DNA from: Galdieria sulphuraria
Lineage: Eukaryota > Rhodophyta > Bangiophyceae > Galdieriales > Galdieriaceae
DNA: 64,000 nt
Direction of reading: 5' to 3'
Assembly: GCF_000341285.1 (NCBI RefSeq)
Contig: NW_005178433.1
Location: 62,001-126,000 of the forward strand
Both the position numbers and the translations under genes were made by a program. Below, piece after piece: positions 31,577 through 42,745 of the stretch. Numbering within the stretch: the first letter of the stretch is position 1; each line of letters starts with the position of its first letter. The notes under the pieces were generated by a model that saw nothing but the letters and a program-made list of their open reading frames with translations, had not been told where the DNA came from and did no database searches.

Positions 31577-33068
31577 AGTGACTGTTTTGAAATTGATCAG
31601 CAACGTTGAAAACCATGCAAGTATTTTAGTATTCATTTGGCAAACAATCTAAAAGTGGACGTCACAACAACATGGTTAGTGCACGTTTTTGTAAGGATGT
31701 TGGTTTAGTTCTTTTGGATTTGATTTCACTTGCATACTTGCAAACCTTTCCAAGTTCCTCACTTGGTATTACCACCACGGTTACTGCAAAAGGACCAGTA
31801 TTTGAATTTTTGCTTTCTATTGGGCAAGTAGGCACCACTCTAAAGGATGGCAAAGTATTCGTATTGGTTGCAACTCAATGCATTTGTTGTATACGATGAT
31901 CACTCTTATCACTTGGTCGACATGGTTTTACTTTCCCAATCCAAAAAATGTTTTTCAACAATTTCTTTCGATAATTAGGCATGTAGTTATCCAAAATATC
32001 ATCTGTACGTTTCAAATAGAGATGGATAAGGTTTTCACTACGTGCATACACACACACACACACACACGCACACATATATATATATGTTATGTATTCTTCG
32101 TGTCGAACAACAACAAAAGGAACGAAAAGTGTATTTTTTTTAAAGGATAGGTCCATCAAAGTCAAGAATGATTTCTTGTCGGTATTGACATGTAAATACC
32201 GTGATGAGCTCATTGATGGGGCATATGTAAATAATAGTTTGATTGTTGTGACTTGTGGCATTTGATAAAGTTGGTGGTTGGACGATTAGGCCAATATTTC
32301 GATATTAGAATCCATCTTTTGCCGGTTTTCAACTATATAAAGATTTCCTTGCCATTTTCTTTTATTGTTTATGAAAGTAAGCCGACTTGATGTTAGAGGA
32401 GTCGAAAAAAGAATGGCTTTAAGTATCAAAGAAGTTTATATCTTCTTTATCAATGATAATGTTTCAGTTCTCTGTCATCTCTGAATTCTTCCAGTGTTGT
32501 GAAGTTCCCTGAAGAAAGTTATCTAGAAGAATTTGTTTATTTATCTACTTTGTGATTTCCAATAAAGTTCTTCTTTTCTAGTAAATAAATTGACAAATTA
32601 AAAATGAAGTTGAATTCTTACAAAGTCGTGCAGTAAACATGACTTTGAACTATACAAGAATGAGAGTATTGCCTTGAATATTCAAATGAGAATACAAAGC
32701 ATTTGTCATGTTACCGAAATGGGACTATAAGATCTTCCTATTGACCAAAGTATTTTCCGAATTTTGAATCAAAAAAGTTTGTGATGGAACCCTTTACAAG
32801 CAATCATCTTTCTCCGTTTTAGTAAATATGATTCTTTTAGCTCATTTATTATATATGGGAAATGGTGTTTGAAGAATTCTTTAAAGTTAGCCATCATGTC
32901 AAAGAAGAAATATACGAAAGGAATTAAAGAAAATAAGATTCCATACGTTTCTAGTCCTAAGCAACTCTTTTGAACATCCGATTAAAAGGGGGAACGGAAG
33001 TGTTTTGCAGAGAAAGAGAAGTCAACCCGATTATGTTTTATATCAAAAGATATTTCGGGGCATTCATC
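31577..33068. other. gene-poor intergenic stretch
   Basis: 1.5 kb of AT-rich sequence between SEC61 beta and the AAAP transporter stop. It holds a (CA)n/(TA)n microsatellite at about 32047-32086 and short ORFs on both strands (31662-31899) with no family resemblance. No RNA gene is recognised. Confidence 0.5.
32047..32086. repeat. (CA)n(TA)n microsatellite
   Basis: About 10 CA units with one interruption (CGCA), followed by about 6 TA units, in the gene-poor stretch downstream of SEC61 beta. Confidence 0.9.
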
Positions 33069-34454
33069 TCACGAATAGAGACATTTGTACAATAGCGGAG
33101 TCCTGCTGGCGTCTTGTACGATAGAATAAATAGTTCCATAAGTTCCGATGACAGTGTATGCAATACCTAGTACAACCAATATGACGCAGCCTACCATCTT
33201 TTCCTTCCAACTCATCGTTGAACCCTTACATTTCCAATAAAAGAGATTAGGAAAAAGGAATCCGGTCAATGGAGAAAATAATGTGCCACTTAGTGACTCA
33301 ACATCGCTTAAGTAAGGAAAGAATATATTTAGGAGCAACACTAAGCCCGTCGTACAAAGAGTTATACAAAACCATGCTAGCATTCCGATGATACTGAAAT
33401 CATCAACATAGTGTTTACATAAGCGGAGAGCTATAGCACGGTTTAAGATTAAGCCATGAATTACAAATGCAGCAAGTATATGCAGCCACAGGAAGGCATT
33501 TGCCACTCTTTTCAGCAATCCAGCGGACAAAGCAGAAGTTATTGGATTGACCACTGATTTCCCATACACTGCATAACCCAGGACACCAACAAATGTATAG
33601 AAAAAGAAGAGAATACCGTTGGCTGTATAGATGGCTTTCCAAAAATCTTTTGGTTTTCTCATTTCGTCCATGAATTCGATAAATACAAAGATGCCTATCC
33701 AAAATAAAAAATGGATAAATCGTCATACATCTCCAAAGCAACATATATTACCAGAGTATGCAAAAATGATATCACCTGAGCCAGCAATTCCTCTTTCCAA
33801 TCCACCTGAACTAATCAGTTGACCATGGCTCGTGGATGATATGGCATCTTTAGCCTCCTGAATTACAGTTATGACTAGAGTAACACATATGCAAATTGTT
33901 CCGAAGAGGGAATACCAAGAAATGAAACGAAGAGTACGTGTTTGCATGAAAAAAATTAAAATGCCACTGTTCACGAACATCCAAATGATTAAGCAAGAGT
34001 CTGGGTTAACAGTCTCTCGAAGGGCTTTGGAGCTCACTAGCAAATACACTGGTAAGAACAAAAAAAGGTTTGAATACTGGACAATATAAACTGCCCATCT
34101 TCCAATCGTTCCATAGACCTGTTCACCTAGGTCTCCATACGTTCTTATTTGCGGTATCATAAGTCTCATCCGATACAGTAGAATACCACAATATACATAC
34201 ACCAAACACATCAAAACCAAGAACAGAATACCCAATAACCATCCCATGGTAGCCAATGCGTAAGGAATCGCCAGAATTCCAGCACCCATGATGTCGCCAA
34301 GTATAAGAAAGACACATCTCCACCAACTTAAATGGGGTCTACGTAGCGTTCCATCAAGAAGGTAATTTTCCTTCAGCTCATCACAAGAAGCCAATTCAAG
34401 AGAAGGGATATTTTCCCTATCTTCCTTTTGTTCTTCCTTGGTCATATTCATCAT
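33069..34454 (-). CDS. amino acid/auxin permease family (AAAP) transporter 1
   Basis: Exons 34454-33752 and 33694-33069 (57-nt intron) give 442 aa. The start has ATGATG; MMNMTKEE is taken. After a 45-residue cytosolic N-terminus come about 11 hydrophobic segments. The first has the AAAP mark GDIMGAGILAIPYALATMGW. Later regions include YGDLGEQVYGTIGRWAVY and YSNLFLFLPVYLLV, and GVLGYAVYGKSVVNP. AAAP proteins symport neutral or aromatic amino acids or auxin with protons at the plasma or vacuolar membrane. The substrate is not identifiable. It faces the GABA transaminase gene 193 bp away. Confidence 0.88.
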
Positions 34455-34647
34455 TCAGATAATGTCGCAATTTCTGCCACATACTAGAGGAACCATCGTA
34501 TTTAAAGAAGTTGGTCCAATGCATTTTCAGTTTGTCCGTTGGAAATCCGTTACTTGCAATCCGTTGGAAATCTACTCATTGAATTGGTTATGATGAAATG
34601 GACATCATTTTATATCAATTGGATTTTCTTTTCTGTGATCATCACAT

Positions 34648-36302
34648 ATGGATGCTTGTGAATATTTAAAGCCCGAGGTATTCACAAATGTACCTGGACC
34701 TCGTTCCAAAACTTTGATAAAACAACTTAATGAAGTTCAAGACTCAAGGAGAGTCATAGTATTTACAGATATGGAAAAGGTACAGCATCTATGGGTTTCA
34801 CAGACATTACTGAAAGACGGCAGAGTCGTGGTTGCTATCTTGTAGATGCCGATGGAAACGTTTTACTCGATCTTTTCGGTCAAATTGCATCTCTTCCTTT
34901 GGGATACAATCATCCTACACTACTTGAAGCTCTCAAAAGTCCAGAATTCCCATCATACTTTGTACAGAGACCGGCTCTCGCAATCTTCCCTCCAATACAG
35001 TGGTACAAAGTTTTGAAAGAAGCTTTGTTAAGTGTAGCACCTAAAGGACTCTCAGAAGTGTTTACTTTTTGTAGTTGTGGATCAGTTGCGAATGAAAATG
35101 CTTTCAAAGTAAGCAAATTTGTCTACTTTGCTCAGCACTGAAGCTGTCAAGGCTGCGTTCATTTGGAAAGCTTCGATAATCAAAGGAAGAAATACTCCTA
35201 CTGAGGAAGAGTTGAATAGCGCTATCGGAAATAGACAGCCAGGTGCACCCGAAATGGCCATACTGTCCTTTGAAAAAGCTCTTCATGGTAGAACTTTGGG
35301 GGCTCTATCGACAACACATTCGAAAGGAATTCATAAAGTAAGGATAGAGCTGCATCTTCATGGAGAATTCAAAAGTTCTCTTTGGAATATAGGTAGATAT
35401 TCCAGCCTTTGCTTGGCCTATTGCTCCCTTTCCTAATCTTTTGTTTCCATTGGACAAGCACAGAATACAGAATGAATATGAGGAAGAATATTGCTTGCAA
35501 AAGATAGAATACATACTGCAGACTTCTGCTATAACCATTGCTGGAGTCATAGTCGAACCAATCCTTTCTGAAGGAGGGGATTTAATAGCCACTCCTTCTT
35601 TCTATTGTAAATTGAGGCAATTAGCAGAATTTTATCAGATTGCTTTTATAGGTAAAATCTGTTTTATGGTCTAAAAGTTGGACACATTTCTCACCAACTT
35701 TACTTGAAGTGGACGAAGTGCAAACTGGCTGCGGTTCAACTGGAACGTTTTGGGCACATGAACAGTGGCAACTCGAAAATCCGCCAGATATTGTCACCTT
35801 TGGGAAGAAGATGCAGGTGTCAGGGTTTTACACGAAAATGGAATTTCGACCCCCTCAACCGTCACGTATTTCAAACACTTGGATGGTAAGCATGTCTGGC
35901 ATGGATCGTATTTTCCAATAATACCTCCTTTATTAGGGCGATCCTCTTCGTCTGTTGCTTTGTGAAAAAATCATAAAAGAAATAGAGAGTAGGCAGTTGC
36001 TGGAGAGAGTCAGTAACGTTGGAGCCTTTATTAGCCTTGGTTTGGAACAGCTAAGCGAAAGTTATCCGGAAACAATATCCAATGTCCGAGGATTAGGAAC
36101 CTTCCTTGCATTTGATAGTTCCACTGAGTCTATCCGTGATATAATTCTTACAAAAGCGAGAAACAAGGGTCTCCTTCTGGGAGAATGCGGTATAAAGACT
36201 GTTCGTCTTCGACCTCCTCTCATTTTGCAGCTGAGAGAAGCCAAGGTTTTTCTCGAACTCCTTTCTCAAGTTTTAAAAACTATATCTTCGAATTCAGACT
36301 AA
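34648..36302 (+). CDS. 4-aminobutyrate (GABA) transaminase
   Basis: Exons 34648-34779, 34824-35108, 35152-35337, 35393-35651, 35710-35885 and 35937-36302 give 467 aa, phases all consistent. It aligns by eye with mammalian and Dictyostelium [23 protein letters not shown] near the start, [32 protein letters not shown], the PLP-site region [20 protein letters not shown], the Schiff-base Lys in VTFGKKMQ, and [18 protein letters not shown]. It is a PLP enzyme that moves the amino group of GABA to 2-oxoglutarate in the GABA shunt. No obvious transit peptide is present, so a mitochondrial location is unproven. The N-terminus begins directly before the conserved core. Confidence 0.93.
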
Positions 36303-39300
36303 ATCATTCGATATGCGAAAGCTACCTTATCTATTCTTGAAACCTTTTACTCTAGAACTGCAGGAAAAGACAATGCCTCCTATAGCTCGAAAGGAATCTT
36401 TTCTATCACAATAGAAGAAACGAGACGAACCGATATCCGCTTTTTGTTTCACCTATTCCCTTTGCCTGCTTTGTCAAAGTTCATTTGCACTTGATAACTT
36501 TTCTGTTTTTTGGGGGTCACTTGTTACCACAATCTATAGCAAGGGAGACAATACAATCTGTTTCTTTGGACAACGGAAATAGTTATCTTTAGAATCATTA
36601 GGATTTAAGTTTGATAGGATCGATTCTTTTCTATGCTTCTAGTTTGTCAACTCCGCTACTGTTGCATCTCCCTACTAAGGTAGCTTTGATAATGCTGTGC
36701 AATGCTTTGATTGATTGACTCATCACTAGACTCTCGAGTGAAGCTCCTCGCGACTTGACTTTTCAGAGTGTGGCGCTTTATATTATACTACTTTATTCAG
36801 ATCACCGTTCTAAAAGCATTCTTTTTAGATTGTTCATCTCATTTTAACTATCCAGCTACTTGTCCGCAGTTTTTAGACTTTTCTCATTGAATGAATAGAA
36901 AGTTACTATTATGTGTCAGTTGACTATTTTCAAGAACTCTTTCATTGTCATTGGAACTTTCAAGTGAATTTTCTTTGGTGCTTAATTCTCATTTTTTTTA
37001 CAGTACGTATAATCTACGATTATATCTTTGTCCTCCATCGGCAATGCATGTGTTTAGTTTCCTTTTAGAAAAACAAATTCCTTGCTGTCTTTTGTTGTGT
37101 CTTCTTTGGTCACTTGAAACAAACTCAAATCACTCGGTGTTTTAAAGGTGGACACTTGCTTTCTTATTTCAAAATGTTCAAGTCTCTCCTGAACGCAATC
37201 ATCACACGGGACATACAGAGTACAGTAAATTTTTAACATTTATGTTGCAATATCACTTGTACCAATAATTCATCAATTTTTATCAACTCTTGAGAGTACT
37301 GAGAGTCCATATTGACATAACTCAATATCATTTACTTGATGCATAACTTTTGCAATTATAGTGATTTGCTCATTCTATCCAACGGTTTTGAAGGCCCTTC
37401 AAGCAAAGTTTGAAAGGATGCTTCTTTCAACACTCCCATTGTACTAAGTAGCCTAAGAATCTACACTTCTCCTCTAGTTATTTGAATATAATGTCTTTAT
37501 TGACCTTCGAATTGGGAACTTTCAGATATCCTGCAATAAACCGCTTCCTTCAACTTGCTTCTTTATTCAACATTCTTTTGTCAAGTTATGCTCGGGATGT
37601 TGTACTGTTTCTAGTTAGACTTGGCTTATTCCGTGAAAATTGCACTATTATCCAACATCCCAAAAAAATGAACAACAAGAATGGGTTACGCGATTTGGAT
37701 CTTGACTATATTATTAGTGAACAAAGTAGCCATCTTCCAGAAAGAAACATGTGTCTTGAGTCTTTAAACTGCAAATACTTATCAGGATGTGGTATCGATA
37801 TTTTCACAAAGAAATAAACATCACTTGTCGTTGAGAGCTTGATTCAAACCTCCGTGTCAACCTTATTCAATATCATCGCTATGAAACTTTGATCCTATAC
37901 CTTTTGAAATATGGTGAAAAAAGTGTCCTATCTTGGGTTAAAGGCATGATGGTAACGATATCCATGAAAAAGTGAACAAAGAAAAGTCCCACAATCCTGC
38001 AAACAACTTTATCTTGGAGTTGAGCTGGTCTTCTGGAGACTTTGACTTTCTTTCACGCTAAACTGCGGTACTTCCAGTTTGATAAGAGTCCTTTCCAGAC
38101 ACACAAATAAATGTGTGGAAAATTGTAGGCTATGTAATTAACAAAAACACGGATTCTTAACAACAGCTTAGAATAACAATTCTGCGGGTAGAATTATTCT
38201 GAAACAACACTCGTCCAAACTAAAACTCAGTGACGATCGGGAACCTTCCACTTGGCTATCGTCTCGAAAACACAAACAAAGAGCAGAAACTAAACAAGAA
38301 TAGTTTCTTCAGAAAACGCTTCAAAGTTAGAGTTGAATTGGCACGATCTAAAACACACTATTTACTATGTTAGATTCAAGCATACAGGAGGAATAGATGA
38401 ACTGTTACGAAAGGTGCGAATCCCAGCTTGGAAGGCACAAAAACCCGTGGAGAACTTAAAGATACTCTGTTTCCTTGCATTCTGAGCGCTTCAGCAATTC
38501 TAGCTAAGTAGTTTGGATTCACGGAACGCTCTTTGAGTTTATACATATATGGATCTCAGACAAGAACAAAAAAGAATACTCAGTCCTAGTATTGATATTG
38601 AAAAACTGGCCAAAAGGTGAGAATTTTCGTGTCAGTCAACTAACTACGAGCAACTTTTTGCAATAAGAAGGATTGCCGATTTAGTATCACTTATCAACTT
38701 CGTTCGATATCTACATTAAGAATTACTTGAGAGTGTGTGGAACAAATCAATTTTGGAAGTTGTAGCATTTTTGCTCTGTTTGGTACAGATATTTCAAGGC
38801 AACCTTATATTAAGAAATTAGGAAGGCAGATTTTCTCTGATTTCCAAGATTTCTAGTCTTATTCTTCTTTTTCTAGATGGCAACATTTCCTTCAAAATAG
38901 CCAATCTTCTTCTGTTGCCCTAAAGAGAACAGAACACAGAGGAGTCACTGTTATCGACCAATAGATCTTTATTGACAAAGGCTAGTTGATTGTAAGCTGA
39001 AACATTTTATATAATTAATAATAGCCTGTGAAAATAGTCCTTGTTTCATGTTGACACAACCTTTGTATGCAACTTTATGCAAAGAGACTTTACGAACTCT
39101 CAAGTCCCAAGTTAGCCTGCTATGTATAAGAGTAATAAAGGTCGAACTGCTTTTGACTACTCTACAGAGGACACCGACAACAAGTACGAAAACATCATTA
39201 TAACGGGAAACTATTCATGATACAACTGGTGGATATAATGGAGTTGCTATTTTCTACAAGCATCAATTTTTTTCTTCTATTATTCAATCCCTTAAGGACT

Positions 39301-40271
39301 CTTGAAGAAAAGCTCCTTTGATAACATTACTGTCCCATACAGTAAACGAACATTTTACAGATAACAGGAGGCGGTTATCACTTTTAGGGCATCGGTTATT
39401 TGCAACGTTCGTCTCGTTCTTTTGGAGACGACTTTCGTTCAGGTGCAACCAAGTAGGACGCCTTTGACATATTTACGTCTGTTGTGGTAACTCGTAAAGT
39501 AGACGTTCTTCTATTATCAAAAAAGCATATGAACTTTGTCTTTGCCTAAATAGACTTGGTACAGAAATAGATAGCCTCACGTGAATTATGAATATATGTT
39601 TCACGCCGCAATATTTTGGAAACTACAAGACTATCCTTTGTGTTGCATCTACTTGAAGTTGATTCAGAGGTTTCCACAACGTTTCTTTCTTCAGACTATT
39701 GACAAAAATCTTTTTGGATAACTTGAAAAATGCAACATTTCTTCTTTATTTGAATTTAGACGAAACGAACCGACTCGAAAAAAAGTAAAAAATGAGTAGA
39801 AGCTGATGGATGGTTTAAATAGCTTATCCTGCTGTTGGCAGAAGACGAGAAATAGTTTTCAAAGAATGCCGTACAGAATCAGATAAGCTAGTTAAAAATC
39901 TTCCTGCAATTTTAATCATCCCTTTGGACTGATATCTTCTGCAATAAACTTCCTGAATGATGAGAGGCAAAAGCCCTCTTCTTTCTCCTTAACTGTCAAA
40001 AATCCCACAAAACGCACCCTCTGGTAGATCCCAGTCAGTATTTATTCCACGTTCGACGATCATCGAACAGTCTTTAGTTGGGATCTATTTGTAATTGAGG
40101 TGTCGGGTATTTCAAGTTGACAGAGACTCTTCTACAGTACAACGAAGGGTTAGACACCGGAAGGTGCAAAGGTTCTTGGAATAGTTTTCTTGTTGAAAGA
40201 GACAGCTTTTGCTGGGGTGAGTTTAAAGTATAACTTTGAAGGCCAGCTCAGCTTTGTCGCAGTCGTTGTAA
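36303..40271. other. 4-kb gene-poor island
   Basis: The longest region without a recognisable gene. ORFs are short. The largest (37491-37817, 108 aa, MSLLTFELGTFRYPAINR...) has no known family and could be chance. A two-exon 39-aa candidate starts at 38549. No tRNA, snRNA or repeat array was recognised, and no transposon ends or polymerase motifs. GC looks similar to or slightly lower than the surroundings. Confidence 0.5.
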
Positions 40272-42500
40272 ATGAACGTAACCGCAGTTCTACCAGAAGT
40301 TGTACAACAAAGAGGAAAAGAAGAACTACTTGAGCACTGTACACCAACGAATGACGACCAAAAGTCTGCCAAGGAGAGTGGGAAGAATTTCCCTCAGGTC
40401 TTTCACAGATGTGGGGATCTGGGAGTGGGAAGAGTGTCAGGACAGTCACAGTTGGAATCTAGAAAGTCTTTCGAATCGGGTAAACCGCCTGTTGTTCGGA
40501 TGGATACTACCAAGAAATCAACAGGAGGACAAGAACGAGTTGCCTCCTTCACAGATGCTGTAGGAGAACAGTTGAAAGCAGATTTCTCGCCGTTATCTCG
40601 GAAGTTAGGCTTATCTTTCGGGGATAAAAGCTCCTGTGTTTCAGAAAATAAACTCATGAGTCCCTTTCGTTCCACGTTGTTGGAGACGTCTACGTTGACT
40701 GAGGATTTGAGGAATCTGGGGCTTAGCTCAAGTGAAGAGGAAGAAGAAGAAAATGAACTAAAAGAAGCTTTTAATGGGAGGAGAAGGTCCCTTGACGACA
40801 AAAAATTGTGTGAGGATGATAGAGAAAGAACAGTAGAAAGGACAGAGCCTGAGACCTGGAATTCTCCTTACACTGCAGAGAAGCTCACGAAGAGGAATAT
40901 TGTCCAGTCGTCATCTTATCCTCTGTTTACTTTCAGACCGTATCATTTCGATACTAAGGATCTTTCAACAAAGGAACTAGAAGATACTATTCGCCATTCA
41001 CTTTCAGAAGCAAATAGGCAAACTGTGTCGCCGCCCTCCTCCACGGAAACATCCTCGTTTGTAAACCAGGCAAGGTCGAATCATACAATTGAAACATCTG
41101 ATTTGTCTGATGCTATTTCCCCGTATGCTCTACAAAGGAATGCTTCTTCAACTTTTCCATATTATTCAAATAATAATGTCCCACCTGCGCCTTGGATGAC
41201 ACGTTGGAAAACTAGAATGTGTAAGTTTTATCCAATGGGCATGTGTAAGAATGGTTCCAAATGCTCTTTTGCACATTCCGCGGAAGAGTTGCGTGAACCT
41301 GAGTCATTTGGTCAGTCGCACTCAGCAAATGAAGTTGTCCAAGCTTCTGGTAGTTTTTCCTTTTATGATTTGGAGAGCTCGTATTTAAGAGCACAGAAAC
41401 TCGACTTGTACGGTTCCGAAGGTCATGGTGTTCCTTCTGCTTCATTTAATAACAGAAGTTTTGTTCCTTCAAGACCTGATAGTGTCGTTGGGCATAACTT
41501 TCAATCAGTCGACAATAGTATGGATGAGAATTTATCACCTTCCGCAAGCGTTTATGGGAATAACCAAGGGAAGTCTGTTCCACCTGCGCCTTGGATGACG
41601 CACTTTAAAACAAAGATGTGCAAATTTTTTTCTGCTGGCGAGTGCAAAAATGGCGACAAATGTTCCTTTGCACATTCAGTAGAAGAGTTGAGAGATCCAC
41701 CACCTCCGGAAGTAAACGAAGAAAGGAGGAGAAGATATCTGAGGAGACAGTTGCAACAAGTTGGTCTGATGAATGAGCGAAATAGCAAAGTTTTATCATT
41801 TGCTGGGGAACAAGAGAACTTGTCCAGTCAGGGTATTCCAGACCCCTTTGCAAATATCAACTATTTTAGAATGCGAGAGCAATTATCAGGCAATAGTTAT
41901 GATCCGTACTATCGAGACGTTCCAAAGTTACTAAGTGAACAGGGCCAAGCTAGTGGAGCATTTCGTTCTCCTAAGAAGAACCTTATGTATTCTTTATCAT
42001 CTCCGCAACTTGGAGGTTCAGCGGATGTTTCAAGTAATATTCATCGATCATCTTCCTATTCTTTTCTGGAATTGAACAGTGACGTATTTGATAACGATTT
42101 GACAAATTGCTCGGGTCAATCTGCTTTCCCGTATTATGGAGACAGCAATGTTACCCACTCTAAAGGTGCGAATCCCGAGTTTTCGTACGTAGGATCGTAT
42201 AAGGATAGTTTGAGGAGAAGTGTGGATTCTAGCAGCAGGTCTTCTTGTAATGTTCGGAAAGGACCAAGTACTCTTTTAAAGTCTTTTAATTTTTCCAAAA
42301 TGGCTGATCCTCTGTATCCTGTGGGTTCAGGAAGTCGAAAAGATTTCAGTGAAGCAGAAATGGAGGCGACTTCGGATCAAAGGTCACCTGATTTGATTAA
42401 AACACCACGTGCCGTTCAACAGGAAGAGATATGGGATGAAATAGACCGTGACATTCTTCATGTAGTATTTGATGAAGCTATGGAGTCAAAAAACAATTGA
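40272..42500 (+). CDS. tandem CCCH zinc-finger RNA-binding protein
   Basis: Intronless, 742 aa from ATG 40272. Two near-identical modules carry CCCH fingers of the form C-x7-C-x5-C-x3-H: MCKFYPMGMCKNGSKCSFAH and, ~140 residues later, MCKFFSAGECKNGDKCSFAH. Each is preceded by the repeated PPAPWMTxxKTxMCKF lead-in and followed by AEELREP or VEELRDP. This is the Tristetraprolin/C3H-type RNA-binding plan, used to bind AU-rich mRNA. The rest is Ser-rich with acidic patches (EEEEEENELKE near 155). The C-terminus is acidic and ends DEAMESKNN. Target RNAs are unknown. Confidence 0.85.
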   Translation: MNVTAVLPEVVQQRGKEELLEHCTPTNDDQKSAKESGKNFPQVFHRCGDLGVGRVSGQSQLESRKSFESGKPPVVRMDTTKKSTGGQERVASFTDAVGEQLKADFSPLSRKLGLSFGDKSSCVSENKLMSPFRSTLLETSTLTEDLRNLGLSSSEEEEEENELKEAFNGRRRSLDDKKLCEDDRERTVERTEPETWNSPYTAEKLTKRNIVQSSSYPLFTFRPYHFDTKDLSTKELEDTIRHSLSEANRQTVSPPSSTETSSFVNQARSNHTIETSDLSDAISPYALQRNASSTFPYYSNNNVPPAPWMTRWKTRMCKFYPMGMCKNGSKCSFAHSAEELREPESFGQSHSANEVVQASGSFSFYDLESSYLRAQKLDLYGSEGHGVPSASFNNRSFVPSRPDSVVGHNFQSVDNSMDENLSPSASVYGNNQGKSVPPAPWMTHFKTKMCKFFSAGECKNGDKCSFAHSVEELRDPPPPEVNEERRRRYLRRQLQQVGLMNERNSKVLSFAGEQENLSSQGIPDPFANINYFRMREQLSGNSYDPYYRDVPKLLSEQGQASGAFRSPKKNLMYSLSSPQLGGSADVSSNIHRSSSYSFLELNSDVFDNDLTNCSGQSAFPYYGDSNVTHSKGANPEFSYVGSYKDSLRRSVDSSSRSSCNVRKGPSTLLKSFNFSKMADPLYPVGSGSRKDFSEAEMEATSDQRSPDLIKTPRAVQQEEIWDEIDRDILHVVFDEAMESKNN

Positions 42501-42745
42501 AGTGATCAAGTGTTTTCTTATGCTAAATGCAAGGTTTTATTTAGTTTGAAAAGAATTGTTTTGTATATTCTTTTTTCTGCTGGTTTGTATGGAGATAGTT
42601 TGTGTTTTGTAGTAGGGTCATTTCTTCTTTCTATTCGAGACCTTATACTTAATGGAATTGGGTCGTTCTAGGCGTTGGAAAGAGAGAGATTGTTGAATAA
42701 GGTTTGTAACCATATAAATGTATTGAGCAATGGTTTGACTTCACC

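Noticed and set aside
31662-31899. Overlapping ORFs of 63 and 75 aa on both strands
   Set aside because: No family resemblance, no splice context, and each frame is open on a shared AT-rich segment. Kept only as part of the intergenic note.
37482-37817. 111-aa ORF in the gene-poor island
   Set aside because: No motif or family likeness, and the island is long enough for one such ORF by chance. Conservation would be needed to promote it.
38405-38440. Possible tRNA T-loop (GGTGCGAATCCC)
   Set aside because: The T-loop lacks the canonical GTTC and no acceptor or anticodon stem could be paired around it.
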